A stretch of DNA of 64,000 bases, taken from NCBI GenBank assembly GCA_018417955.1, contig JACTVC010000003.1:3596001-3660000 (forward strand), written 5' to 3'. The notes under the pieces are model-generated. The model did no database searches. It was not told the origin of the DNA and saw nothing but the letters and a program-made list of their open reading frames with translations. The position numbers and the translations under genes are program-made. Shown one piece after another: positions 48,466 through 61,141 of the stretch (within the stretch, counting starts at the first letter, position 1; each line of letters begins with the position of its first letter). Source of the stretch: Laccaria trichodermophora. Its lineage: Eukaryota > Basidiomycota > Agaricomycetes > Agaricales > Hydnangiaceae.

Positions 48466-48923
48466 GGTTGCCGTTCATAAGCCGTATGAAAAAAATGAGA
48501 AGAGATGAACCAAAAACCAAAAAGAAAGATCTATTCTTCACCCAAACAGTGCTTCGAAGATCCTTAATTAATTGTCTAAGACGTCTAAAGCTTGTGGATG
48601 TGATGCGCCGTTGCTAGGTGCCGTTAAAAATAGATTTTAGAAGAATTACTACTAAATTTTTTTAAGCACTCTGAGAGAGCCCCCCCCCCCTCTACCTCGG
48701 GTCACGGCTTCAATTCCCGGTACCCCCTTGGATTGCGATAGGAAGGCTGAAATGAAATCAGGCGTTGCGGGAACTTGGATGGTGGGCGTTTTCTTGTATG
48801 ATCGGACGGCGCGAGGGTTCTCTTCCATCGAGAGCAACTTCTAAATGAGCAATAAACTGGATTTGAAGTGTTTAGAGGAGTTGTCGAACTATAAACGCGT
48901 CTAGAGTTGAGGGAGACGAGGGA

Positions 48924-48996
48924 ATATTGACGCGACGCGGTTTCAAACTCCGAAGATTACATAAACATTTTCTGACGCGGTTTTGGGGGCGCGGTA
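48924..48996 (-). repeat. Right inverted repeat of the helicase element
   Basis: 73 bp, the near-perfect reverse complement of 46173-46245. The right direct repeat follows 12 bp further on. Confidence 0.85.
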
Positions 48997-49107
48997 AAAA
49001 CAGGACTAAGTGTTAGTCCAGTGCAGCAGTGCATCGTGCATTCAATGCTGCACACATGTTCAGCGTCATTGACAAAGCTTTCCACTTGACTTCCACCTCG
49101 ACCAACT

Positions 49108-49786
49108 ATGTCTTCCAAACCTCCACGTCCAATAAATATCAAAGACAAAGTCTGTATCTTTATTTAGACACCAGGGAAACCACCTAACTGGTAAATCACT
49201 ACTGGGCAGCTCCATTTCCCAACCTTTAGGCGCCTCCCAAAAGAGAATGACCTTGACCTGACGTACTACGAAGAGCGCGGATCCGGATACTCACCCGCAG
49301 TGCACTGGTGTCTGCTTGTTGAAATTGTTGAGGCCATTTTCTGGATACGGCCGATGTTTTATGTCAAAGATTTGGAGGGGCATAAATTCCTTGTTGCCTT
49401 CCACCTTGACAAGAACAAGAACAAGGAAGTCGCATCTATGGAGAATTGTAGAGTCGGGCGAACGATGTCGATCAGTCACGCTCATCAACATCAATTTGCG
49501 GATGGGCAAGTCGGTATCAGACTTGAAGACGCGTCCTCCATCAAGGTAGCTGTTACATTTTGTTTTTTAATTGGTTGAGTTCATTCGATTTTAGTTCTTC
49601 AATTGTAACCTTTCCAACTTCATGAAGATCAATGGAGAGGACCTCAAGAAGCAATCAAGCCTTTGTCCCGTTTGCGACAAACCCGCAGAACTGTTGAAGA
49701 ATATGCCTCCTGACCACACTATTTACGCATATGCTTCAATCTTTTTACTCCTTTTACTCTCTCTTTTTACTTCCATTATTTACTAG
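49108..49786 (+). CDS. MYND-family paralogue truncated before the zinc finger
   Basis: Three exons (49108-49149, 49210-49545, 49595-49786) give 189 residues. It tracks the full-length copy at 50.6 kb (MSSKPPRPINIKDK, LHFPTFRRLPKENDLDLTYY, HAHQHQFADGQVGI) up to CPVCDKPAEL and then diverges: the remaining zinc ligands are replaced by an unrelated hydrophobic end (YASIFLLLLLSLFTSIIY). Only the first Cys pair of the finger survives. It may be a pseudogene or a protein that lost DNA or partner binding. It lies just downstream of the helicase element insertion. Confidence 0.65.
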
Positions 49787-50029
49787 TATTCACGACAACT
49801 TTACCAGTCTTTGAGAAATATGAAACTTTATTTCACCTCACCTGTGACCTCAGTCATTTAACTTTGTGTCTGACTCTGAGGTGAGCTCTAGAATATCTAG
49901 TGATGGGCAGGGGATTTGGCAAGTTTTTAGTGGGTTTTGACTAGATAGGCATGTATAGAGACATCCCTTGTGAATTTAGCAATTTTTTTGAAGGGAATCG
50001 GAGCAGAAATGAGGTAGCTACATCCTTGC

Positions 50030-50106
50030 CAAGTTTGAAGTCCACCACATATCGTGAACCAAGGAACAACTTCACATATATTGAAGTCTGTCTAGGAGAG
50101 ACTAGT
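50030..50106 (-). repeat. Inverted copy of the helicase element's outer left end
   Basis: Read on the minus strand this matches 46099-46165: TAGTCTCTCCTAGACAGACTTC, then ATGTGAAGT and GTTCACGATA, with small differences. The related inner inverted repeat is absent, so this is a remnant or end of another element. Confidence 0.65.
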
Positions 50107-50114
50107 CTGATCGG

Positions 50115-50530
50115 CACTTCACGTCGGCACGGAAGGAAGATTTTATCAAGCCAAAGTACAATCCTCCCTCCAATGTACAATAAAATTGAAAAGCGCTGGC
50201 TGAAAAAAAGAACGCTCGAGTCACAAAAATTTAAGGAAGCACATAATTTTTCGCCCTTGCCGTTGAGATGTCATAGCCTCTCAAAATTCCTTGATTTTTT
50301 CAAAAAATTTACAATGAGACGAACGACGACTCGCCTGCACCTGTTCAAGTATGAGCGGCGGCGTCGACAGACATGCCTCTTACAGCCAAATCGAAGTCTA
50401 AGTCCTAGCGTCTTTCAAGTCTGTTTTCGTAGTATTTGCGTTTTAATCACTCTCAGTCCGTTCAACACCTCAAAAACCTCTAAGTCGTAATACTATCGGG
50501 ACGCTATGCTAACCAATTGAAGGATGGCGC
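50115..50530 (+). repeat. Segmental duplication, copy 2 (partner at about 45,105-46,090)
   Basis: Same blocks and order as copy 1, without the 540-bp block and without the helicase element between flank and MYND gene. Confidence 0.78.
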
Positions 50531-50633
50531 AGTTGCCAGTTATTTGCGTGCATTACACGTGGGATCGACGTGACCGTGACGCGACGCGTTTAACGTATTC
50601 CACTGTGCATACAGACTTCCACCGCTGCCAACT

Positions 50634-51411
50634 ATGTTGTCCAAACCTCCACGTCCAATAAACATCAAAGACAAAGTCCGTATGTTGATTTAGACGCCAG
50701 GGAAACCACCTAACTGGCAAATTACTACTGAGCAGCTCCATTTCCCGACTTTTAGGCGCCTCCCAGAAGAGAACGACATTGACCTGACGTACTACGAAGA
50801 ACGCGGATTCGGATACTCACCCGCAGTGCACCGGTGTCTGCTTGTCGAAATTTTTGAGGTTATTCCCTGGATACGGCCGATGTTCAATGTCAAAGATTTG
50901 GAGGGGCACAAATTTCTTGTTGCCTTCCACCTCGACAACGAGAAAGTCGCGTCAATGGAGAATCTTGAAGTCGGGCGAACGATGTCGATCAGCCACGCTC
51001 ATCAACATCAATTTGCAGATGGGCAGGTGGGTATCAGAGTTGAAGATGCGTCCTCCGTGAAGGTAGGTGTTGCGTTTTGTTTTGTTGATTGGTTGGGTTC
51101 ATTTGATTTTAGTCCTTTAATTGTGACCTCGCCAGCTTTATGAAGATTGGAGAGGACCTCAAGAAGCAATCAAACCTTTGTCCCGTTTGCAACAAATCCG
51201 CAGAACTCCGCTGCTCGAGTTGTACCTTGAGATATTGCAGTAAAGTGAGCCTATTTTGATGCATTTCAATCCTTACAATGACAACATTCTACAGGAATGT
51301 CAAGTTGCTGATTGGAAGAGTAAGCATAAGAAGGTGTGTGTTGCTGGTCAGCAAATAATGGCATGGGGCAAATTCAATTGGAAAAGGTTCGATTTTGATA
51401 GGGTCCTTTAG
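50634..51411 (+). CDS. MYND-type zinc-finger protein
   Basis: Four exons (50634-50675, 50736-51062, 51113-51244, 51295-51411) join in phase to 205 residues. The 60-nt first intron removes an in-frame TAG; its CTAAC branch site is conserved in the partner copy. An N-terminal domain (LHFPTFRRLPEENDIDLTYY, SPAVHRCLLVEIFEVIPWIR, ISHAHQHQFADGQVGI) is shared with many fungal proteins of this kind. The C-terminal MYND finger is complete: CPVCNKSAELRCSSC, YCSKEC, then W and KHKKVC, giving the expected Cys and His ligands. MYND fingers bind proline-rich peptides in other proteins; a specific partner cannot be inferred. Confidence 0.82.
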
Positions 51412-51681
51412 GGATCGAGATATGACTGCAGCGAAAATGTCGTGTCATGCATGCAGCGATGTATAGATTTTCTTGTTGCCTGCATGTCGTCGTGGACTGT
51501 CTGTGGAGCTAGAGTTTGAGCTACGGAAAAAGAAATATGTTAACTAAAAGTTCAGTAAGGGTCAACCAAAAAATGCACTGATCCAAAACAATAAGAATTA
51601 GCATGATATCTGGCCAGAGCGCAGCCAATAATAACAACCGATATAATCGATACACCAATAACGAACTGAACTTCATTGCCG

Positions 51682-52445
51682 TTAGCAAACAACGTTGACA
51701 AATGAAAATGGACGTACAACTCTTGTACCAGCTCTTCTCATGTTCAATCCAAATCGCACGACGCAATCAGGCTTCACCTCCTCATACCTGGGACCAAAAT
51801 GTCTCGGAGTTTTAGACGTCCAGTGCATATATCCAACCACCAAAATACCCAGCGCCTCTACAGGTGCTACAAGATCAGAATCGAGAGGCTCCCTCCACGA
51901 CGGTAAGTGTGCCTTTGCAGCCACAAAGCGACCAATGTACATAGAGGGTACTGAGCCCTTTATGTCAATTACGCAGGAGGTCCTAAAGAAGATGCTGTTG
52001 ACCACTGTCAGCTGATAACACTCCATCAAAGTAGTATAGCTGGCGAAAATGAATTTTATCTTACATTGATGGATGCGCTCATCGCACCACGTGCAGTCAC
52101 CACTAATTCGCAGGTTTTAGTGGTTTTGGAAGTGTTCAGAAACCTGAGAGAGAATATATGTAAGGGTCCCCGCCATTCGAGTCGGTATACGCTTTTTGGG
52201 CGGCGGGTTTCCACGAAACATTGTGATGCGCCGGTCATTGACTAGTCATGACAAGTCAACAGTAAAGTCAAATTGACACGTAATCACTCACTTACGGTTT
52301 TTGGAGGTTGCTCGGGTTGAGAAACCCATAGAAACAAACAGCTTTGCCAAAATGATGATGACTATTACGAAGATGACGTTCCAGGTAATGGTCAGATGAG
52401 GCTCAAGCACTCTAGGACAAGCAAAGTTATCGGACCAGCAATTGA
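51682..52445 (-). CDS. Possible membrane protein gene, 5' end unresolved
   Basis: A chain of exons on the minus strand reads, in order, a hydrophobic segment (NVIFVIVIIILAKLF followed by VSMGFSTRATSKN), a basic segment (DRRITMFRGNPPPKKR), and a longer frame from about 52,029 (LTVVNSIFFRTSCVIDIKGS, then HWTSKTPRHFGPRYEEVKP) with stop near 51,682. Splice signals between them are reasonable but the start codon is unclear, since the same frame joins backward toward the stop of the next gene. No family recognised. Confidence 0.3.
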
Positions 52446-52455
52446 GAACGAAAGA

Positions 52456-53893
52456 TCAAGGCACCTCCGATTCAGGATACCCAATGCCTGGATGATCTTT
52501 TGCCCAGGCGAGCCTCTCATCAACCCATGATTCCAGACTTAGCCAGACGCCAACCCTATAACGCAACCGATCGCACAGCTGCCTGAAAGGCTTCCCAAGC
52601 TCATATAGCACAGTCCATTGCCCATTCCCGACCTTATCCATAAAAATCGCACGTAAGGCTTGTCTTGTCTCCTCATCTCCTCCTTCATACGTCGCTTCTG
52701 GATCGTCGGGATGTTGTAGCCATCGCGGAAGCAGCGCGCATTCCCACAAAGGCGCGATCGTGGTTCCTTCGAAGTCAATCAATCCGGTTACGCGACCAGT
52801 AATTTCATCGATCTGTTATCATGATTGAGCGTCCGCGGCAGTAGAAGAGATGTGGACATACCATGATGTTTGAGAGTCGAAAATCGTCGAGTCGCAGCGA
52901 AAAAGGCTTTGGGGATCGATTTTCCGGGTCATGTATTTCAATGTTGCCTGGATAGACGGCACACAAGTCAAGAGTCTTCCGCAGGATACGCTGTGCATCT
53001 TCTAAACGGTGTATAGCTAACTCTTCGTTCTCTCCATCGAGTTCCTGTAGTGCAATTGAGTAGTGTTGAGAGATAAATTGCAGCTCCGCGTGGGTTGAGC
53101 TCTGGAGATATTCGGTTGTAGTGGAGAAGGGGCCACGGAGGGTGTCATCAGGTGAAAGGCCCTGGGGCAGGCGAACAACACCATCGAGGGCACGGTAAAA
53201 TGGTGTACTAATGATAGGCCCGACGACAACTTCATCTGAAGAAACATAGAGTGAGCCCGCGGTCTCGAAACGGAGTGCAAACATGGCCATGAGATATTCT
53301 GCAACTTGGAGCACTATACGTTCCTTCACATTCATCGCAAGGCTCTCCCATACGTCGTCAGCGGAGACTCCTGGAAGCTTCAAGGTGTACGATGTCAGTA
53401 ATGAAGTTGTGTTCATGTCTGGTACCCACTTTCTCCATGATCATGTATTCCGCACCGACTGGATTAGCCGCGTCCGAATCCCATGCAAAAACCTTCGGGA
53501 CTGGGATGTTTGTGTGCGCAGCCAGGAATTTGAGGGTTGCGACCTGATCTCAACATTATTGGTAAAATACACACAAACTCTACCGACACGGCAAACCTCC
53601 GACTCAAGCTTATCTTTTGGGAATGCAGGAGCCGCGACGCGGACAACTCCAATGGAGGTTCCATCGTCCCTCAAAATATCGTAGACCTGAAAACCGTGGA
53701 TGTTTGAGACAACAAAGGGGCAAGGAACGATGTATACCTTGTGATAGCCTCCTTCTGCTAATTTCGCGATGGTGCAGATTGCGTTAAAGTGGGAATTGAC
53801 AACGCTTCTCAGCCCACAGAGGCTAAATGTGTCAGGAACTCCTTCGCCGTCATACGAGAAGGTTGATGATGCGTCGTCGGGTGTGGCTGTCAT
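52456..53893 (-). CDS. APH-fold phosphotransferase family protein
   Basis: Five exons (53893-53738, 53686-53597, 53543-53430, 53377-52862, 52812-52456) join in phase to 410 residues. Landmarks of fungal aminoglycoside-phosphotransferase-like proteins are present: AKLAEGGYHKVYDI near the N-terminus, VATLKFLAAHTNIPVPKVFA, EYMIMEKLPGVSADDVW and the catalytic/metal region RLDDFRLSNIMIDEITGRVT, followed by GLIDFEGTTIAPLWE. The usual H-x-D-x4-N appears as LDDFRLSN, so the catalytic Asp and Asn remain though the His is replaced. The family phosphorylates small molecules or proteins; the substrate is unknown. It ends HPGIGYPESEVP. Confidence 0.75.
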
Positions 53894-54344
53894 TCGTTAA
53901 ATGTTGTCAAAGGAAACGTTGAGGAACAACAGTCTGTTCACTTTAACAGAAATTCTTGTCACGTGGTCGAGACTAAGCTCACAGCTCAACCACGACGCGA
54001 AGCCCAAACTTTACCATTGCCTGTGTCGCATTCAAAGCTCCAACATTTATGCAATGCGCATCGGCACTCTTCAGACGGCTGTCAACGAAGACCCACAGTT
54101 GGGAGCTGGAATGTTCTACCGATCCGTTCCCGAGAACTCAACCGAATTGCGCTAATTCTATGCACCAACATTAGACCAATTGGGACTTACCAAGTTAGGG
54201 CCTGCTTAGTGCATATATAAGGCTCGACCACCGCGTTTTCTCTTTCCTTACGACTTGGATCCCCTCACGTTCGTTCCCGCTCAATCTCCTTAATCTCACT
54301 GTCTTTTACGCCCACACTCTTTTACTCCCCCTCATCCCTTCGCC
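53894..54344. other. Divergent promoter region between APH-like and GH5 genes
   Basis: About 450 bp between opposing start codons. A pyrimidine-rich stretch (CTTTTCTCTTTCC-like) precedes the GH5 start, a common feature of fungal promoters. No gene seen. Confidence 0.4.
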
Positions 54345-56132
<1,788 letters not shown>

Positions 56133-56368
56133 AGGACTGAGTACTGATCAAAGGAACATTCAAGTCGTTATTTAATTATCACCACTCTAATCACACTTTC
56201 GTTAACTACACATTGTATACCTTCGCATGGAATGACCACATAAACACAGCACAACGCAAGAGCCGCAACTACTTCAATCATCATGAACTCGAAGGCTGTT
56301 CTCATCGGCGTCCACCGTCTATCGTTCATCCCTTGTCTGAATCCGCTTCTTGTCTAGCGCTTGCAGTA

Positions 56369-57926
56369 ATGCTTGACCATTATAGGCTTGGAAAAACGCT
56401 AGGATTTGGAAATACGGGAAAGGAAATCCTCGGCACTCATAAGGTCACTGGAGATAAGGTGTGTCTTGAGTTCCGCTGCCTAGTAATTAGAAGAGAGCTC
56501 ACACTTTTCCAGGTTGTTATCAAGATTGTGCCTCGATTCTACCCTCCTGTTGAGGTAGAAGGGGTCGACCTATCGCCCATTGCCTCTCGCCTGGCCTCTC
56601 ATGAGATGACAAGAGAAAAGCGCATTCTTCGCGAAGCCGCTCTTCTCAACCTGCTTCATCACCCATATATCTGCGAAATGCTTGAGAAAGTGGTCGATAA
56701 TCACCACCATTATCTGGTCTTTGAACACGCACAGGATAGTGTCCAGCTGCTTGACTACATCATAACCCATGGTCGCTTTAGCGAGCGCTTGGCTAGGAAA
56801 GTTGCGCGTCAGATTGGAAGCGCTCTCGAGTATTGCCACATGAATAATATTGTTCATCGAGGTACATTATACTCGTGTCTTTGTTCGTTACTAATTTTTT
56901 CTCTCATGCAGACCTCAAACTCGAGAATATCCTGATCTCACCAAGTGGGAAGGTTAAAATTACTGATTTTGGTCTTTCCAACTTGTACAACCCCAATGAT
57001 CACCTCTCGACATTCTGCGGTTCTTCGTATTTCCCGGCCCCTGAGCTCTTGAACGCTGCGCCTTATACTGGGCCTGAGGTGGATGTTTGGAGTTTTGGGG
57101 TGGTACTCTATACTATGGTCTGTGGTAGCGTCCCTTGGGACGATGCAAACCCCGCTGCGTTGCAGGCCAAAATGAAGCGAGGCAGCTTGAAGTTTCCAGC
57201 CTCGTTGAGTCCTCGTGAGTCTTTTCTTTTTCTCTTGCGAAGTCATTGTCCAACTCACAAAGCCGGATGAAAGAATGCAAGGACCTTCTTTCTCGGATGT
57301 TGAAAGTATCTCGGGAGAAGCGGGCTTCTCTGTCGGAAGTGACCTGCCATCCGTGGATGGTCCATGGGTTCAGCGGTCCTGCTTCCAACCATCTTCATGT
57401 TTGTCAACCACTTGACCGACGCAAGCTCGACCGACAGGTTATTCACGCCATGCACAAGTTCGGCTTTGGATCTGACCAGGAAATCGAACGAAAGCTCGTG
57501 GATATACTTGAATCTGATGTTTATCTCCATGTTCTACGACAGTGGGAACAACGGCAAAGTCCTGGGCTCGGCGGAGGGAATGACGATAATCCGAGCGACG
57601 ATGCAGTTCAGCTAACAAGGCCTTTCGACGATGTGGAGGTGTCAGACCACGCAGGGCGTCGGAAAACCGGCATATTCGAGCAATGCCGCAAGAAAGTCTT
57701 GTCAGTTTTCTCAAGCTCCTCAGACGCAGACCAAGAACATCAATGTGATCCGGATCCGACCCTATCATCATCTACAACGAGTCGGATTTGGGAACCGCAA
57801 GATCCAACGAGGGGGTTTCATCCTTTGATTTCTGTATACTATCTCACAAAGGAGAAGATGGAGAGGAGCAGGCAGGCCAATGTTCAAGATGGAGCAAACG
57901 ATCAGCGAACCTCTGATGGTTCTTGA
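56369..57926 (+). CDS. KIN1/AMPK-related protein kinase
   Basis: Four exons (56369-56458, 56513-56861, 56912-57214, 57274-57926) join in phase to 464 residues. Kinase motifs run in order: glycine loop [18 protein letters not shown] with the ATP-binding lysine, HRDLKLEN in the catalytic loop, DFGLSNLY and PAPELL for APE, then [19 protein letters not shown]. The [15 protein letters not shown] and HPWMVHGF segments and the C-terminal [16 protein letters not shown] are typical of fungal KIN1-type kinases, which act in polarity and the cell-wall/ER stress response. The N-terminus may extend upstream in frame to about 56,213; the chosen ATG fits where the kinase fold begins. Confidence 0.8.
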
Positions 57927-58209
57927 CTCTCAGGCTCCCCCTAATTCTCTCACTATCGCTGCCGTGCTTCTTACGTAGTATCTCGCTGTATTTCTATTGA
58001 TGTATCATATCTACCCCCACTTTACTATGAAATTTCCATCAATCGACTTCCTTGTGGACAGTGAAACCCATAAAATTTGCATTGAAACATACAACTCGTA
58101 AGTACAATAGTATTACAACATACTCGCATAGTAAAACCTAAAACATACATACAACAAACTATTCTTCTCGTGGCAAGTGCAGCCCAACTTTGTGGGGTTT
58201 GAGAGGGGC

Positions 58210-61141
58210 TCAGCTAAAAGCCAACGCCGACCAAGTAACCACAGCGCCCAACGTAACAGCAGTAGCGGTCTGCACGAATGCCTTTGCAAATTTTCGCGCG
58301 CGCTTCCTGGGACGCCGTGGACCGTCTGCAGGCGTGGGTTGTTTAGACGTGAATGAAGATGAATTGGGCAGAGGAGCAGCAGCAGCAGCATCCTCCTTCA
58401 TCACCACATCCCCATCTGGCCCAATGGTATTCACCGTCCCCTCGTCACTCTGGACCTCATCCCCAACCTCGTTCTCGTCCGTATCATCGCGCTTCCGCTT
58501 CAACGACGTAAGAACGGGTGTAGTCTGAGGACGGTCAACGATGTTAGTACAGCAAGAATCAAAGGGACATACCTCTGCAGCAGCTACCGCCGTGTTAGTG
58601 TTCTGGGCCGCCACCTCTTCCCGAGCAGCGATATTCGCCAACGTCTTGTTACAATAGCCCATCGTCTCATCCCGCTGCGCCATCGTCTCATTCCTAAAAC
58701 CCCTCGCCTCATCCCGGTGAGCTATCACCTCATCCCGACAAGACCTCATTTCATCCCTATAAGCCATCACATCATCCCGACAGGCCTCAGCGTCAGCCCG
58801 ATAATCATCCGCGTCATTCCGATAGCAAGACGTCTCATCCCAATAAACCGCAACCTCATCCGCAAATGAGGACGTTTCCGCACGACAAGTAACCATCTCA
58901 TCCCGTATCTTTCGTACAGCTTCAAGATCCGCCGTCGTCTGCTTCTCCGTCCGTTCTCGAAGATTTCGTATTTCTGTGCAATCCAAACGTCAGTTCAGTC
59001 ATTCACCTACAAGAGAAAAGGGTGGGATCTCGATACATACCATCAATCATATCCCTCATAGTCTGCAAACAACTCTTCACATCATCCCTCTCCTCAAAAG
59101 GCATTTCCTCCTCCCTCTTCAGTTTCACTTCCTCCTTTTCCCTCTCCTTGTTCATCTTCTCATTCTCAGAGCGCAACGCAGCTAGACCCTCCTCAAGCAC
59201 ATCCACCTGATCCTGCAAATCCGCAATATCAACATGCGTGACATTCTCCGCCTGGTCCTGCAGCGCCTCAATCTGCGACAGCAGATCCGGTATATCAATA
59301 TGCATCATCCCCTCCACTTGATCAGCCAACGTAATGTATTTGGCGTCAACGTCCACAAGCCGGTCGTCGAAATCCGAGACCTTTTCTTCGAGGGTGTGGA
59401 TGGTGTCGGTGTTGAACCGTGGTCGAGGCTTGCATCGTTGTTTCTGCAGCGCTGTTACGTCGTTCTGATTTTTGAAAAATTGTTGTCAGAGGATGGAGAT
59501 GTGAAGAAGAAAGGAATAGAATACCTGAAGATTATGTAGATTTGTCTTCAGAGCATTTAGCTCAGCAACGATAGGCCCAACCTTACACATAAGCATGAAC
59601 CCTGCTGCTGCGGGTTCAGGTTGCTTGATGACTTCTTCAGGAGCCTTGGCAGGCGCATAGAGATCGTCACTTTCAGCCAACGATGCCGCAGGCTCAACAG
59701 CAGCAGCAACCTGCTCATGGCTTTCTGAAGCTTCAGAAACCACGACCTCCTTCTGTTCTCCAAGACTCTGAACCTGTTCCGACGATACACTGAGAGATTC
59801 AGGTTGGTTCGTAGAATGGGACTCTGGCTCAGGTGTGCCAGGGGCACTGGAGACAGAGGAGCGAGACGCCGGCCACGCCCCAACCATCGATGGTTCTGCA
59901 GGAGGAAGAACCGAGATGAGGGGTCCAGGAGACGGACTGGCGAGATCCATAGGCGAGGACAAACAAGACCTATTACTCGCTGCTTCGAAAATGTCATGCT
60001 GGGACGCATCAAAGCCAACAGGATCGTAGTTGGAAAAGGGTGGGCTTGGCGAGTCGGGCCAGCTCAGCGAACGAGGACTATAAGGTGGAGAGTGCTGAAA
60101 GTAGCTTGGAGACGAGGATTTGAGGGGAGGAGGGGTTGGCCAACGGGACGGGAGGTTGGGGTGTGGAGGAAGAGTTGGCCAGCGCGTTCGCGAGGAGGAA
60201 TCAAATAGCTCGATTGCGGGCGATCGATCTCGGATAGGAGTGCATGGCGTATGTGAAGGGGGTAAAAGATGTTTCAGCACCTCAAAAGCACGGTCAATGT
60301 GCCCATCGTCGTGCTCGGGGGACGCTACTTTCACTGCGGATGCTGGTGCAGGAATCTCTTCAATGTCTGAATATTGGTCAGAGTTGGGCGCGGATGAGTC
60401 ATCGGACGATGAAGGGGAGGAATGGACGCCGTAACGTCCTGTGGTCTTATTGCTTGATCGGTCCGACGAAGACAAAGGGGAGGAGTTGACGGAGGAGGAA
60501 GGGACGACTAGAGGCTTGATGGATGACTGGGCCTGGGCGCCATATAGAAGTTCCACCCTTGCCGTGATGGGCCGCACACATTCCTCACCCTTGCCCACTG
60601 CCTTGCCAAAAGTGACGACATCGCCGTCAGCAAGCAGTGCAGGTGTCTCAGGCTTAAGGATCTTGGAAGTCCCTTCACCCTGCTTGCGAACGTGAGTTCC
60701 ATGGTGCGAGCCCAAATCGATAAGGTAGGCCTGTAAGTGAAAATAAGACAAGACGATAAGAATTAGACCTTCAGGCAGAGTTAAACGTACATGGCCGCTG
60801 TCGGAAAGTGCGATCTTTGCATGCTTACGACTGACGACGGCGCATCGGAACATGGCGTTCCCATCCTCGATATCTTGAGACCTTCGTTCTGGATCAGTTC
60901 CTGGTCTCCGACCAATGTGAATGACGCTCGTGCTAGCTCTGCGGAATACCATCCCATATGCTGGGGTATTGCTCGATCTCTCAATGTGAAGCCCGATTCC
61001 TAACAGAGATGAGCCCTATAGAAGAAACTGAAGCTGAATGAGAAGGAAGGGAATCTCACCCGTAACAGGGCGGTGGGCATTCTTCATGGCGGCTCTTTCG
61101 ACAGGCTTTGAGCCCAGGAATTGGATGTCGTCGTCTGACAT
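58210..61141 (-). CDS. FHA-domain protein with coiled coils and C-terminal tail anchor
   Basis: Six exons (61141-61060, 60999-60791, 60730-59525, 59464-59041, 58973-58573, 58524-58210) join in phase to 878 residues. The FHA domain (about residues 28-130) has IGRRPG, RKHAKI (R..S/H core present as VVSRKHA) and HHGTHV, the phosphothreonine-binding pattern. A long Ser/Pro-rich middle part follows, then coiled coils: NEKMNKEREKEEVKLKREEE, and a run of seven-residue units with RDE (YRDEMRSCRDEVIAHRDEAR). A basic stretch (RRPRKRARKF) precedes a final hydrophobic segment (AVTLGAVVTWSALAF), suggesting tail anchoring in a membrane. The shape resembles SLMAP/Far10-type FHA proteins of STRIPAK complexes, but orthology is not shown. 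Confidence 0.75.
58630..58920 (-). repeat. 21-bp periodic repeat encoding RDE heptads
   Basis: In the FHA gene the pattern TCATCCCG-like on the plus strand recurs about every 21 bp, encoding Y/H-RDE-x3 units. The heptad period fits coiled coil and suggests local expansion. Confidence 0.6.

Larger units (their letters stand above)
46100..49008. mobile_element. Helicase-bearing inverted-repeat element, about 2.9 kb, 9-bp flanking direct repeat
   Basis: A 73-bp inverted repeat lies at 46173-46245 and 48924-48996 with 70 of 73 positions matching; it begins TACC[A/G]CGCCCCCAAAACC and contains several CGCGTC motifs. A perfect 9-bp direct repeat, AGTGTTAGT, flanks the wider unit at 46091-46099 and 49009-49017, and both outer ends read TAGTC inward. 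The second copy of the surrounding locus (50.1-51.4 kb) lacks the element. It carries a RecQ-like helicase and a convergent small zinc-finger gene but no visible transposase. A 9-bp target duplication is typical of Mutator-type transposases, which might act in trans. Exact outer bounds are set by the direct repeat. Confidence 0.78.
49787..50633. other. Gene-free spacer with duplicated flank and a partial element end
   Basis: Holds the second copy of the duplicated flank (from about 50,115) and, at 50,030-50,106, an inverted copy of the left end of the helicase element. No supportable gene. Confidence 0.5.

Noticed and set aside
48681..48691. Poly-C/G run as a possible telomere-like or regulatory repeat
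   Set aside because: A single short homopolymer inside the helicase element; no repeat unit.
50676..50735. In-frame TAG in the MYND gene suggesting a pseudogene
   Set aside because: A 60-nt intron with GTCCGT donor, CTAAC branch site and CAG acceptor removes it and keeps phase; the partner copy shows the same intron.
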